This document shows, piece by piece, positions 35,751 to 45,553 of a DNA stretch of 46,836 nt. The DNA comes from Burkholderiales bacterium (lineage in GTDB: Bacteria > Pseudomonadota > Gammaproteobacteria > Burkholderiales > Nitrosomonadaceae). The notes beneath the pieces are model-generated. The model was not told where the DNA came from. It made no database searches and worked only from the letters and a program-made list of their open reading frames with translations. Numbering within the stretch: the stretch's first letter is position 1; each line of letters opens with the position of its first letter. The position numbers and the translations under genes are program-made. The DNA is taken from contig JACKLV010000019.1 of the NCBI GenBank assembly GCA_024235755.1, positions 1 to 46,836 on the forward strand, written 5' to 3'.

Positions 35751-35764
35751 CTAGGTAGACAATT

Positions 35765-36508
35765 ATGGATCGCCTGATTTATACAGCAATGACTGGTGCA
35801 GCGCATACGTTGAATCAGAAAGCCACGGTTTCACATAATCTGGCCAATGCATCGACAACAGGTTACCGTGCAGAAAACAATGCTTTCCGTGCGGTACCCG
35901 TATACGGTGACGGCTTGCCCACACGCGCTTTTGTAGTCGATTCAACAACCGGAGCGGATTTTACGCCAGGCCCGATTCAGCAGACTGACCGCAGTCTTGA
36001 TGTTGCCGTACGCGGTTCTGGCTGGATTACAGTTGAGCTGCCTGGCGGCAAGGAAGCATACACGCGCCACGGCAGTCTGCAAATCAGTCCGAATGGGATA
36101 TTGCAGACACATAACGGTTTTAATGTCAAAGGCGACACCGGAATCATTACCGTACCCCAGGATAACCGTGTCACCATTGCCAAAGACGGGACAGTATCAG
36201 TCGTCCCGATTACACCATTGCCGAATACAGTTGCCATCGCGGGCCGCATTAAGCTGGTCGATCCACCGGAAAATCAACTTATAAAAGGCCCGGATGGCTT
36301 GTTCCGCATGAAAGATGAGACTGTCCCGCTAGCTGATGCTAACGTTACTCTGGTCGATGGTGCGTTGGAGGGTAGTAATGTCAACTTGGTCCATGAAATG
36401 GTCAGCATGATTGCGTTGGCACGCCAGTTTGATATGCATATCAAAATTCTTGAAAATGCAGAGCGCAATGCCCAGCAGGCCAGTGAAATAATGGTAGTCA
36501 GAACATAA
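35765..36508 (+). CDS. flgF: Flagellar basal-body rod protein FlgF
   Basis: This 247-residue rod protein begins MDRLIYTAMTGAAHTLNQKATVSHNLANASTTGYRAE, which is FlgF-specific. The C-terminus SNVNLVHEMVSMIALARQFDMHIKILENAERNAQQASEIM matches as well. It sits 14 bp after flgE and 44 bp before flgG. Confidence 0.97.
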   Translation: MDRLIYTAMTGAAHTLNQKATVSHNLANASTTGYRAENNAFRAVPVYGDGLPTRAFVVDSTTGADFTPGPIQQTDRSLDVAVRGSGWITVELPGGKEAYTRHGSLQISPNGILQTHNGFNVKGDTGIITVPQDNRVTIAKDGTVSVVPITPLPNTVAIAGRIKLVDPPENQLIKGPDGLFRMKDETVPLADANVTLVDGALEGSNVNLVHEMVSMIALARQFDMHIKILENAERNAQQASEIMVVRT

Positions 36509-36552
36509 GCAGCAGACACGTGACTGTTGAACTAATAAGTATGGAGTAAATC

Positions 36553-37335
36553 ATGATACGCTCACTATGGATTTCAAAAACAGGACTTGACGCACAACAA
36601 ACCAAGATGGACGTCATTTCCAATAATCTTGCCAACGTCAGCACCAATGGATTTAAACGTGCGCGCGCAGTTTTTGAGGATTTACTCTATCAAACCATTC
36701 GCCAGCCCGGTGCGCAATCTTCGCAACAAACACAATTGCCATCAGGATTACAGCTTGGCGTTGGCGTACGCCCGGTTGCAACAGAAAGTATTTTTACACA
36801 AGGCAGTCTGCAGCAAACTGGTAATTCGCGCGATATTGCGATACAGGGAGAAGGCTTCTTTCAAGTATTAATGCCGGACGGCACTACCGCCTATACCCGA
36901 GACGGCGCATTCCAGTCCGATATTAACGGCCAGTTTGTTACCTCAAGTGGTTATGTTATACAACCGGCCATCACAATTCCGCCTAACACGTTAAGTATTA
37001 CCGTTGGTCGCGATGGAACGGTTTCGGCTTTGGTGCCCGGATCGGCCACACCAATTCAGGTAGGCAATATTCAATTAGCAAGTTTTATAAATCCGGCTGG
37101 CTTGCAAAAAGTTGGCGAAAACCTCTATTTACCTACTGCATCCAGTGGGGTTGCCAATCCCAATGCACCGGGTACAAACGGTCTTGGATTGCTAAACCAA
37201 GGCTTTGTCGAAACGTCTAATGTAAATGTCGTGGAAGAACTGGTAGGCATGATTCAGACTCAGCGCGCCTACGAGATCAACTCCAAGTCAATCGAAACAT
37301 CTGATCAGATGCTGCAAAGATTGGCCCAATTATAA
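36553..37335 (+). CDS. flgG: Flagellar basal-body rod protein FlgG
   Basis: This 260-residue distal-rod protein has the FlgG start MIRSLWISKTGLDAQQTKMDVISNNLANVSTNGFKRARAVFEDLLYQ. It contains RDIAIQGEGFFQVLMPDGTTAYTRDGAF. The ending SNVNVVEELVGMIQTQRAYEINSKSIETSDQMLQ is also characteristic. The length of 260 is exactly that of typical FlgG. Confidence 0.98.
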   Translation: MIRSLWISKTGLDAQQTKMDVISNNLANVSTNGFKRARAVFEDLLYQTIRQPGAQSSQQTQLPSGLQLGVGVRPVATESIFTQGSLQQTGNSRDIAIQGEGFFQVLMPDGTTAYTRDGAFQSDINGQFVTSSGYVIQPAITIPPNTLSITVGRDGTVSALVPGSATPIQVGNIQLASFINPAGLQKVGENLYLPTASSGVANPNAPGTNGLGLLNQGFVETSNVNVVEELVGMIQTQRAYEINSKSIETSDQMLQRLAQL

Positions 37336-37359
37336 TTTGCCAGAGAATTGGATAAAGCC

Positions 37360-38064
37360 GTGGCACAGAAATTACACGACAAATTTGTATCTTTGGTTGC
37401 GATGGTTTTGGCAATGCTATTGGCATCAGGATGTGCATTGACACCACCGACAAAAATCCACCAGCCGATAACATCACGACCGCAACAACCAGTTATGAAT
37501 TCAGAAAACTATGGCGGCATTTTTCAGGCTGTCAGCCATACAGCTGGCGCACGCTATACACCGCTTTTTGAAGACCGGCGTGCTCGTGGGATAGGTGATA
37601 CGATTATTATCACTTTAAACGAAAGAACCAACGCGAGTAAACAATCAGGCAGCAATGTCGATCGCTCAGGTAGTTTTGATTTTTCAATCCCCACCGCTAT
37701 TTTGGGCATACCATTAAATTTTCTCGGCGGAACAGAAGTTGCGGCCGCCACGAATAATGCCTTCGATGGCCAGGGCGCCAGTTCAAGCAATAACGACTTC
37801 ACCGGCACCATTACAGTTACGGTCATAGAAGTGATGCCTAACGGCAATTTATTGGTCAGTGGAGAAAAACAGATTGGGATTAACCAAGGCCATGAATTTA
37901 TTCGTCTGTCTGGAATTGTGAATCCTATCAATATTATCAACAATACCGTTTCATCGATTCAAGTAGCTGATGCCCATATCGAATACCGGGCAAATGGCTA
38001 TATTGATGAAGCACAAACAATGGGTTGGCTATCACGTTTTTTTCTTAATGTCTCCCCATTTTAG
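37360..38064 (+). CDS. flgH: Flagellar L-ring lipoprotein FlgH
   Basis: This protein of about 234 residues forms the L ring in the outer membrane. The lipobox is MLLASGCA near residue 26, after a hydrophobic signal. The conserved motif RARGIGDTIIITLNERTNASK and the later GNLLVSGEKQIGINQGHEFIRLSGIVNPINI identify FlgH. A GTG start at 37360 with GGA eight bases upstream is preferred; a TTG at 37348 is the alternative. It follows flgG by about 24 bp. Confidence 0.96.
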   Translation: MAQKLHDKFVSLVAMVLAMLLASGCALTPPTKIHQPITSRPQQPVMNSENYGGIFQAVSHTAGARYTPLFEDRRARGIGDTIIITLNERTNASKQSGSNVDRSGSFDFSIPTAILGIPLNFLGGTEVAAATNNAFDGQGASSSNNDFTGTITVTVIEVMPNGNLLVSGEKQIGINQGHEFIRLSGIVNPINIINNTVSSIQVADAHIEYRANGYIDEAQTMGWLSRFFLNVSPF

Positions 38065-38106
38065 GATTTGCTGACTCAATAAACCTGTCAAAATGAAGTT
38101 ATCGCC

Positions 38107-39216
38107 ATGATGATACGCAACAAACTTTTTTATATCGTTATCATAGTCACACTGCTCCTGCCATGCCTCAGTCATGCCGAACGAATTAAGGATCTGGCCA
38201 GCATACAAGGTGTTCGCAGTAACCAGTTAATTGGTTACGGTCTTGTCGTTGGACTTGATGGCAGCGGTGACCAAACCACTCAAACACCTTTTACCGTTCA
38301 AAGCATTATCAATATGCTTGGCCAATTAGGTGTCAACCTCCCGCCCGGCACCAACCTTCAGTTGCGTAACGTGGCCGCTGTGATGGTAACGGCAACTTTG
38401 CCGGCTTTTGCCAAACCTGGTCAGTTAATCGATGTAACCGTTTCGTCAATGGGTAATGCCAAAAGTCTGCGCGGCGGTACTTTGTTAATGACGCCGCTGA
38501 AAGGCGTTGATAACCAGATTTACGCAATGGCACAGGGCAATATCGCTGTTGGCGGTGCAGGCGCTGCTGCGGCTGGCAGCAGCGTTCAAGTGAACCATTT
38601 GAATGCCGGTAGAATTACTGGTGGCGCAACAGTCGAGCGCGCAGTACCAGCATCATTTGGACAATCTGAATATATCAATCTGGAGCTTAATTCCACTAAT
38701 TTCACCACTGTTAAACGTATTGTCAACGCGATTAACAGTTTTTATCCGGAATCAGCCAGCGCAATCGATGGGCGCATGGTTCAGGTCAGAGCGCCGATTG
38801 ATAACAATCAACGCGTCATGTTTATCTCTCAAATCGAAAGCCTGGAAATCACACCTGCCAAGGACGCAGCTAAGGTAATAGTAAACTCGCGCACCGGTTC
38901 GGTAGCCATGAATCAGTCCGTCACACTGGAAACCAGCGCTATCGCTCACGGAAACTTATCCATCATCATCAACAACGAACCGGTCATCAGTCAACCTGGC
39001 CCATTTGCCCAACGCGGTGAAACAGTCGTCGCACAACGCGCGCAAGTGGAAATCCGCAGCGATGAAGGAAATCTGATGCTGCTGCCACCTGGAGCAGACC
39101 TTGGTGAAGTTGTAAAAGCACTCACTGCTATCGGGGCGACAACGCAGGATTTACTATCTATTTTGCAAGCATTAAAAGCAGCGGGTTCGTTACGGGCAGA
39201 ATTGGAAATTATATAG
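38107..39216 (+). CDS. flgI: Flagellar P-ring protein FlgI
   Basis: This 369-residue P-ring subunit of the periplasm has a signal peptide (IVIIVTLLLPCLSHA). It also has the FlgI hallmark ERIKDLASIQGVRSNQLIGYGLVVGLDGSGDQTTQTPFT, then LPPGTNLQLRNVAAVMVTATLPAFAKPGQ. The end segment ALTAIGATTQDLLSILQALKAAGSLRAELEII is typical. Length is normal. FlgA at 32047-32763 would assist its assembly. Confidence 0.98.
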   Translation: MMIRNKLFYIVIIVTLLLPCLSHAERIKDLASIQGVRSNQLIGYGLVVGLDGSGDQTTQTPFTVQSIINMLGQLGVNLPPGTNLQLRNVAAVMVTATLPAFAKPGQLIDVTVSSMGNAKSLRGGTLLMTPLKGVDNQIYAMAQGNIAVGGAGAAAAGSSVQVNHLNAGRITGGATVERAVPASFGQSEYINLELNSTNFTTVKRIVNAINSFYPESASAIDGRMVQVRAPIDNNQRVMFISQIESLEITPAKDAAKVIVNSRTGSVAMNQSVTLETSAIAHGNLSIIINNEPVISQPGPFAQRGETVVAQRAQVEIRSDEGNLMLLPPGADLGEVVKALTAIGATTQDLLSILQALKAAGSLRAELEII

Positions 39217-39231
39217 AATCAAAAACAGATT

Positions 39232-40308
39232 ATGATGAATTCTTTAGATTTAACCAGCAGACTGGCCATTGACAGCAAAAGCATTGACGACCTTCACTTG
39301 CTGTCAAAACAAGACTCCAAAAAAGCATTACAGGAAGCAGCAAAACAATTTGAAGCACTGTTTTTGCAAATGTTAATCAAAAGCATGCGCGATGCAACAC
39401 TTAAAAGCGGACTAATAGACAGTCAACAAACACAGTTTTATACCGAAATGTACGATCAGCAACTGGCTCAAACCATGTCTTCAAAAGGAATCGGATTGGC
39501 AGATATAATGGTCGAACAGTTGACGCGAACCTATAACACTGATCAAAATCCACAACAGCCTAAGTATGTCACGGAACATGACAATGCAGATGCAAGTTTA
39601 ATTCGTCCCGGGAAAACACTGGATGACCGCCAAGACGCGCTTGCAACTCATCAATCCACACAGCTTTGGCCCAATAACCACGTAAGAACTGAAATACCAG
39701 TTCCCGAAAACATAACTGCTCAACAGCCAACTTTATCCTCGGACAAATCCGCACTACTCTGGCCCGATGCGCATTCTATAACAGATAAAACACCGAAAAA
39801 TACCGTATCACAACCTGCATTCGCAGCGTCTGCATCTGGTAAAACGGAACACTTTATCAATGCACTTATGCCACATGCCAGCAACGCAGCTGAGACTACG
39901 GGTATCCCCGCACATTTTATGCTGGCTCAGGCTGCACTGGAAAGTGGCTGGGGTAAATTTGAAATACGCCATCCGGATAATTCACCCAGTCACAATTTGT
40001 TTGGCATTAAAGCAGGTACCAGTTGGAAAGGTGAAACAGTAGAAACCATCACAACGGAATATATCAATGGCGTACCGCAAAAAATGATTGAAAAATTCCG
40101 AGCATACGGCTCGTATGAAGAAGCTTTTCGCGATTATGCAAATTTATTATCCAATAATCCGCGCTACGCAGACGTTGTAAACTCGCAGAATGCGGCTGAT
40201 TTCGCGCATGGTTTGCAGCGCGCCGGCTATGCGACCGACCCCCAATACGCCGACAAGCTATTGCGCATTTTAAACAATTCAATTTTGTACAACCAAGAAG
40301 CCATTTAA
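39232..40308 (+). CDS. flgJ: Rod cap/peptidoglycan hydrolase FlgJ
   Basis: This 358-residue protein has an N-terminal rod-binding domain (about 30-100; AAKQFEALFLQMLIKSMRDAT) and a C-terminal glucosaminidase domain (about 203-355; FMLAQAALESGWGK with catalytic Glu). It opens the peptidoglycan layer for the rod. The linker of about 100 residues is low-complexity and contains two related pieces, TQLWPNNHVRTEIP and ALLWPDAHSITDKT. It is a dual-domain FlgJ of the type seen in Beta- and Gammaproteobacteria. Confidence 0.95.
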   Translation: MMNSLDLTSRLAIDSKSIDDLHLLSKQDSKKALQEAAKQFEALFLQMLIKSMRDATLKSGLIDSQQTQFYTEMYDQQLAQTMSSKGIGLADIMVEQLTRTYNTDQNPQQPKYVTEHDNADASLIRPGKTLDDRQDALATHQSTQLWPNNHVRTEIPVPENITAQQPTLSSDKSALLWPDAHSITDKTPKNTVSQPAFAASASGKTEHFINALMPHASNAAETTGIPAHFMLAQAALESGWGKFEIRHPDNSPSHNLFGIKAGTSWKGETVETITTEYINGVPQKMIEKFRAYGSYEEAFRDYANLLSNNPRYADVVNSQNAADFAHGLQRAGYATDPQYADKLLRILNNSILYNQEAI

Positions 40309-40371
40309 TTATTTAGCGAGTCTGCCGTATCAGTAATCAACTCTTTTAATTATTTATTCTTAATAATAGCG

Positions 40372-42285
40372 ATGGGAAGTATTCTAAATTCAGGCATATC
40401 CGGTTTAAATGCCGCGCAAGCCAATTTGCTGACAACCAGCCACAACATCGCCAATGCTGATACACCGGGCTATACTCGACAGCAAGTCATTCAAAGTACC
40501 AATATTCCGCAATCTACAGGGGCTGGTTTTATTGGTCGCGGCGTTAACGTCACTACCGTTCAGCGTATTCATAATCAATTTCTAACGACACAACTGTTAC
40601 AGGTGCAAACGCAAAGCAGCCAGCTTGAGAATCACTACAATCAAATCAGTCAAGTCGATAATCTGCTCGCAGACCCTGTTTCAGGATTATCACCGGCACT
40701 GCAAGATTTTTTCAGCGGTGTCAATGACGTGGCAGCAAACCCTTCATCCGTTCCATCTCGTCAGGCAATGATCAGTAATTCGCAGGCTTTAGTTTCACGT
40801 TTCCACAGCCTGGATCAACGACTCTCGGAAATGTATCAAGCCGCTAATACCGAAATTAACAGCAGCGTCAGTGAAATCAATTCACTGGCAAAACAGATTT
40901 CCGAACTAAATCATAATATACAGATGGCCGAAGGTGCTGCTGGCGGGCATCCAGCAAATGATCTTCTGGATCAACGCGACAATCTGATCAACCAACTCAG
41001 CAAACTGGTGAATACCGAAGTTGTTAAACAAAGTGATGGATCGTCAAATGTTTTTATCGGCACTGGTCAGGCTTTAGTTGTCGGCAACCAATCGATGTCA
41101 CTCAAAGCAATGGTATCACCAGAAAATCCGCAAAAAATGACCATTGGCCTGGTTAGCGGTAATAAAACCGTACTTTTGCCTGAAGAGCAGATTCATGGTG
41201 GCAGTCTTGGCGGTATACTGAATTTTCGTAATGACTCCCTGAATGAAGCGCAGAACGCACTGGGACGAATAGCTATCAATCTCGCTCAAGCATTTAACGA
41301 GCAACATAATTTAGGACTTGATCTCAACGGAAATCTAGGCACCGACTTTTTTTCAGTGCCTCAGCCACAGGTTTTTTCCCATACTGCTAATAACCCGGCA
41401 TCAAACATTACTGCTGACATTAGTGATGTCAGCGCGCTAACAATAAGCGATTATCGATTTTCATTCGATGGCACAAATTATACGTTAACGCGCCTGTCTG
41501 ACAACCAATCAGTAAGTACAGCCGCTGCCCCAACAGCTGGCTCACCGTTAATTATGGACGGTCTTAGAATCAGTTCGGCCACCATTAATGCCAACGAACG
41601 GTTCTTGATCCAGCCGACAATTAATGGTGCGAAAAATATTGCTGTCAATATTTCAGATACAGCAAAAATTGCAGCCGCAGCGCCTGTACGCACCGAAGCG
41701 GCCTTATCAAATACCAGCAATGCCACTATCAGCCAAGGCAGCATCAATCCGCTACCCCTTGATCCCAATCTGCAACAACCGGTAACCATCACATTCCATT
41801 CACCCTACGACGGTCAGTTTGACGTTACCGGCACCGGATCAGCACTACCGGCAAATAATCAGGTATATACTGAAGGCGCTGATATCAGTTTTAACGGATG
41901 GACCATCCAAATTAACGGACAACCAGCCGCGGGAGATGTGTTTACCATTGAACCCAATCATAATGGTAGCGCAGATAATCGTAATGCACTGCTGCTGGCC
42001 GGACTTCAAACCCAAAACTCAATGGCAGGCGGCACGGCTTCTTTTCAAGAAGCCTATGGCCAAATGGTCAGCTTGATAGGTAACAAAACGCGGGAATTGG
42101 AAGTTACCAGCAAAGCACAAAACAACCTAGTAACCCAGACGGAACGTTCACTCCAGGCTGTTTCAGGAGTTAACCTGGATGAAGAAGCGGCTAACTTATT
42201 ACGCTTTCAGCATGCTTTTCAGGCTTCAAGCAAAGTGATCGAAATCAGCAGTTCGCTTTTTGAATCTATTTTACGAATTGGTTAA
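40372..42285 (+). CDS. flgK: Flagellar hook-associated protein FlgK
   Basis: This 637-residue protein forms the first hook-filament junction layer. It starts MGSILNSGISGLNAAQANLLTTSHNIANADTPGYTRQ and ends GVNLDEEAANLLRFQHAFQASSKVIEISSSLFESILRI, both FlgK-specific. The long variable middle (about 330-560) is Asn/Thr/Ala-rich. It is 63 bp after flgJ, with no clear internal promoter. Confidence 0.97.
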   Translation: MGSILNSGISGLNAAQANLLTTSHNIANADTPGYTRQQVIQSTNIPQSTGAGFIGRGVNVTTVQRIHNQFLTTQLLQVQTQSSQLENHYNQISQVDNLLADPVSGLSPALQDFFSGVNDVAANPSSVPSRQAMISNSQALVSRFHSLDQRLSEMYQAANTEINSSVSEINSLAKQISELNHNIQMAEGAAGGHPANDLLDQRDNLINQLSKLVNTEVVKQSDGSSNVFIGTGQALVVGNQSMSLKAMVSPENPQKMTIGLVSGNKTVLLPEEQIHGGSLGGILNFRNDSLNEAQNALGRIAINLAQAFNEQHNLGLDLNGNLGTDFFSVPQPQVFSHTANNPASNITADISDVSALTISDYRFSFDGTNYTLTRLSDNQSVSTAAAPTAGSPLIMDGLRISSATINANERFLIQPTINGAKNIAVNISDTAKIAAAAPVRTEAALSNTSNATISQGSINPLPLDPNLQQPVTITFHSPYDGQFDVTGTGSALPANNQVYTEGADISFNGWTIQINGQPAAGDVFTIEPNHNGSADNRNALLLAGLQTQNSMAGGTASFQEAYGQMVSLIGNKTRELEVTSKAQNNLVTQTERSLQAVSGVNLDEEAANLLRFQHAFQASSKVIEISSSLFESILRIG

Positions 42286-42310
42286 GAAACTTAAGTAAAA
42301 GGATAGAAAA

Positions 42311-43519
42311 ATGCGCGTCAGCACGAATGGAATCTATGATGCAGGGACAACAGCAATTTTGCAGCAGCAAGAAGCTTTAATTAAAACACAACAACAAATT
42401 TCAACCGGCAGACGCATCCTGACACCGGCTGATGATCCGATTGCGGCGGCTCAGGCACTTAACCTATCACAAGCTGCATCGATCAATTCACAGTATTCTG
42501 TCAATCGCGGCCATGCTCTGGCATCGCTCGGGCTTACTGAAACAACATTAAAAAATATAACATCAAATCTTCAGGATATCCGTCAAATTGCAGTTAACGC
42601 CGGCAATTCTTCACTTACAGACACGGACAGAAAAAGTCTGGCAACAGAGTTACGCGGTCGCTTTGAAGCGCTTCTTGGGCAGGCCAATATTACGGATGGA
42701 ACGGGTCATTATCTGTTTTCAGGTTTTCAGGAAAGCACACGGCCATTCTCACATCAGGGGTTGAATGTACAATACGACGGCGATCAAGGACAACGGCTAA
42801 GTCAAGTAGGTTCAACACGCCAGATTGCAGTCAGCGATTCCGGAACCGATATATTTGAACGTATCAAAAATGGCAATGGAATTTTTACAACTGCAGCTAA
42901 CACCACTAATACAGGAAGTGGCATTATCAATGCAGGCTCCGTCACATCGCCTGCCAGTCTGACCGGACATAGTTACGAAGTTTCATTTGCTGTTACTGCG
43001 GGTGTAACTACTTATGATGTTGTCGACACCACAACCGGTGCAACGCTTTCAGCAGGAAATGCATTTTCAAATACCAACACAATCAGCTTTGATGGCCTTG
43101 AGTTCAGCATCACAGGCGATCCAGCAAACGGGGATATTTTTACAATCTCACCTAGTGCGAATCAGAGCATATTTAAAACTGTTGGAGACTTAATCACGGC
43201 GCTGGAAACACCATCAAGCGGTCAGCCCGGTGGGGCAAGATTAACAAATAACCTGAATTCCGCCCTGCAAAACTTAGATAACGGACTTGAAAAAATTCTT
43301 TCCACACGTGCATCTGTCGGTTCACGGCTCCAGGAACTAGAAGCGCTTGATGCTCTTGGTGGCGATCTTGAAATTCAATATGAACAGCGGCTCTCGGAAT
43401 TACGGGATGTGGATTATGCCAAAGCAATCTCGGACTTCAACAGACAGGAAGTATATTTGCAAGCCGCACAAAAAACCTTCTCAACCGTTTCCGGTTTATC
43501 TTTATTCGACTTTATTTAG
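42311..43519 (+). CDS. flgL: Flagellar hook-associated protein FlgL
   Basis: This 402-residue second junction protein is flagellin-like at both ends. The N-terminus is MRVSTNGIYDAGTTAILQQQEALIKTQQQISTGRRILTPADDPIAAAQALNLSQA. The C-terminus is LRDVDYAKAISDFNRQEVYLQAAQKTFSTVSGLSLFDFI. It lies 25 bp after flgK and ends the flg operon. Its stop overlaps the stop of the opposite-strand unknown gene by four bases, so the two transcripts converge. Confidence 0.96.
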   Translation: MRVSTNGIYDAGTTAILQQQEALIKTQQQISTGRRILTPADDPIAAAQALNLSQAASINSQYSVNRGHALASLGLTETTLKNITSNLQDIRQIAVNAGNSSLTDTDRKSLATELRGRFEALLGQANITDGTGHYLFSGFQESTRPFSHQGLNVQYDGDQGQRLSQVGSTRQIAVSDSGTDIFERIKNGNGIFTTAANTTNTGSGIINAGSVTSPASLTGHSYEVSFAVTAGVTTYDVVDTTTGATLSAGNAFSNTNTISFDGLEFSITGDPANGDIFTISPSANQSIFKTVGDLITALETPSSGQPGGARLTNNLNSALQNLDNGLEKILSTRASVGSRLQELEALDALGGDLEIQYEQRLSELRDVDYAKAISDFNRQEVYLQAAQKTFSTVSGLSLFDFI

Positions 43520-44178
43520 TCATCCAGGCGATAACCTATTTCAACTGGCGGCGTCAAAATGCGCGGAACCTCGACGGATTCCGTTTCCTCAAATATGGGG
43601 ACAATAGTCTCAATAAACGGAAACATCGCTGTTGATCCGGTGGTTTGAACAAAGCCCTTGTTATGAATTATTTTCTTAAGGATAAATGACGCTTTCCGAA
43701 CGTCATATTTTAGAAATAATATGTTGGATACCGGTTGTACGCGGCTTGTGCTGAATGAAGAAAATGCTCCCCGGGATGCACTCAAATCAGTAAAGAGTGA
43801 ATTCACCACAATAACCAAGTCTCCCTGATCAATCCGAGCGGTTGCATCAATACGCTCCAGTCTTAGGGGCAATCCCAGAGATCCGGCGGCATCTGGTGTT
43901 CCTATAAAACCGATCGCAGTATCGCTGTCAATGCAAACATCCGGGTTGTTATTAACAAATCTCGGCAGACCGCCTGAAAGGCTTAAACGCAACATGCCAT
44001 CTTCAAGTATTTCGACTACTTCAAACCGGCTATCGATTCGTGTGACAGTCGGTGTAGGATCGTTTGCGTTGGCTGCGTTCACGCATTCAAACCCCGAATA
44101 GGAAATAGATTGTGCGAGACAATTCCATGAAAACAACCCTGTTGTGCAAGACAGTATAATAATCCACAGTGCTTTCAT
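43516..44178 (-). CDS. Unknown exported protein
   Basis: This 220-residue protein has a clear signal peptide (LWIIILSCTTGLFSWNCLA) and a mature part with two Cys (in GFECVNAAN and PDVCIDSD) that could pair. The mature domain is probably beta-rich (VVEILEDGMLRLSLSGGLPRFV, GDLVIVVNSLF). No known family could be recognised. A ribosome site GAGGG precedes the ATG. It follows rnfH by 37 bp on the same strand, so it may be co-transcribed with ratA-rnfH. Its 3' end overlaps flgL. Confidence 0.75.
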   Translation of the reverse strand: MKALWIIILSCTTGLFSWNCLAQSISYSGFECVNAANANDPTPTVTRIDSRFEVVEILEDGMLRLSLSGGLPRFVNNNPDVCIDSDTAIGFIGTPDAAGSLGLPLRLERIDATARIDQGDLVIVVNSLFTDLSASRGAFSSFSTSRVQPVSNILFLKYDVRKASFILKKIIHNKGFVQTTGSTAMFPFIETIVPIFEETESVEVPRILTPPVEIGYRLDD

Positions 44179-44215
44179 ATCCAGCCCTCACTCAAAACGA
44201 TTTACAAATGCCCTA

Positions 44216-44533
44216 CTAATGTTTTCGCTTTACGCGCAGCCTTCTAGCCTCTTTAGGATCAATGCGCAACGGCCGGTAAATTTCAATACGATCATACGCC
44301 TGAAGAACGGTTTTAAGATCAACAAACTTGTTGAAAATGCCAAGCCTGTTTTTCTTTAAATCAATCTCCGGGAATTGATTCATAATATCTGAAAGGCGAA
44401 TTACCTGTTCAACAGTTGAGCCAGCAGCTACCTGCAACGTCATGAGATATTGATGCTCAGTCAACGCATAAACAATTTCGACTTTGATATTGTCAGCTTG
44501 CTCCCCTTTATTGGCCTGATCACCGGCTGCCAT
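44216..44533 (-). CDS. rnfH: RnfH-family ubiquitin-like protein
   Basis: This small beta-grasp protein of about 105 residues belongs to the RnfH family (UPF0125). It contains VEIVYALTEHQYLMTLQVAAGSTVEQVIRLSDIMNQFPEID, the motif NRLGIFNKFVDLKTVLQAYDRIEIYRPLRIDPKEARRLR, and a basic C-terminus. The ATG at 44533 overlaps the ratA stop by 14 bases. The ratA-rnfH pair is widely conserved, often near smpB, as here. Its function is not established. Confidence 0.93.
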   Translation of the reverse strand: MAAGDQANKGEQADNIKVEIVYALTEHQYLMTLQVAAGSTVEQVIRLSDIMNQFPEIDLKKNRLGIFNKFVDLKTVLQAYDRIEIYRPLRIDPKEARRLRVKRKH

Positions 44534-44957
44534 AGATCGCTTCGGCACGCTCGATAAATGATTCCACAAAGCTGTTGGCAATCATATGAAACACCGGCCC
44601 GACCAGCTTTTCCAGAATTTTATGCGAAAAAGTATAGTGCAAGCGAAACTCAATTTTGCAGGCTTGATCAGACAATGGTATAAAACGCCAGTGACCGTCG
44701 AGGTGTTCAAACGGCCCGTCTAACAAAGTCATTTCGATGAGTTCAGGCGGCTTGCGTTTATTCTCAGTGGTAAAGCTGTGCTTGACATGGTGATAGTTAA
44801 TTTTGACGGTCGCATGGGTAATGGTATCGCTCTGCGGAGCAACTAACGTACCGCCGCACCATGGAAGAAATTCCGGGTACTGCTCTACCCTGTCCACCAA
44901 ATTAAACATCTGCTCTGCCGAAAATTCTACTAAAACGGTTTTCTCTATTTCTGCCAT
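44520..44957 (-). CDS. ratA: RatA/Coq10-like START-domain protein
   Basis: This 145-residue START-fold protein begins MAEIEKTVLVEFSAEQMFNLVDRVEQYPEFLPWCGG, which is characteristic. It also has DGHWRFIPL and KIEFRLHYTFSHKILEKLVGPVFHMIANSFVESFIERAEAIYG. E. coli RatA was described as a toxin that blocks 70S ribosome assembly, while the Coq10 relatives bind ubiquinone; which applies here cannot be decided from sequence. It diverges from smpB, with 95 bp between. Confidence 0.93.
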   Translation of the reverse strand: MAEIEKTVLVEFSAEQMFNLVDRVEQYPEFLPWCGGTLVAPQSDTITHATVKINYHHVKHSFTTENKRKPPELIEMTLLDGPFEHLDGHWRFIPLSDQACKIEFRLHYTFSHKILEKLVGPVFHMIANSFVESFIERAEAIYGSR

Positions 44958-45052
44958 AAAAGTAAATCACCTCTCCTTCATATGAGGTCTATTACTGAAA
45001 AACTGATAAAATACACAAAATTTAAAGAACAATCACCTTTTTAATTAACTGC

Positions 45053-45496
45053 ATGAGTATTATTCACAATAAAAAAGCCTTTCACGATTATTTTATTGAA
45101 GAAAAATATGAGGCAGGTTTAGTGCTCGAGGGCTGGGAAGTCAAAGCTATCCGAGCCGGGCGCGTTCAATTAAAAGAAGCCTATATTATCATTCGTAATG
45201 GCGAATTATACCTTATTGGCTGCCATATCAGTCCATTGAAAACGGCATCGACACATATTTTTCCCGAACCGACCCGCACTCGAAAATTACTCCTGCATAT
45301 GGAAGAAATCAAACGGCTTATCGGCAAGGTTGAGCGCGCCGGGTATACACTGGTGCCTTTAGACATGCATTATAAAGCTGGCCGTATCAAGGTTGAAGTC
45401 GGCCTTGCAAAAGGAAAGAAACTGCATGACAAACGCGAAACAGAAAAACAAAAAGAATGGGAACGCGAACGTCAACGTCTGATGCGCGCCAAATAG
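45053..45496 (+). CDS. smpB: tmRNA-binding protein SmpB
   Basis: This 147-residue SmpB delivers tmRNA to stalled ribosomes. It has NKKAFHDYFIEEKYEAGLVLEGWEVKAIRAGRVQLKEAY, then LYLIGCHISPL, and the basic C-terminal tail KGKKLHDKRETEKQKEWERE that enters the mRNA channel. Length is normal. No tmRNA gene (ssrA) was found next to it. Confidence 0.97.
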   Translation: MSIIHNKKAFHDYFIEEKYEAGLVLEGWEVKAIRAGRVQLKEAYIIIRNGELYLIGCHISPLKTASTHIFPEPTRTRKLLLHMEEIKRLIGKVERAGYTLVPLDMHYKAGRIKVEVGLAKGKKLHDKRETEKQKEWERERQRLMRAK

Positions 45497-45553
45497 GAAA
45501 ACGCGAATAAGAAACCGATACCACCTTTTTATTGTTTAATTATCAAGCTATTT

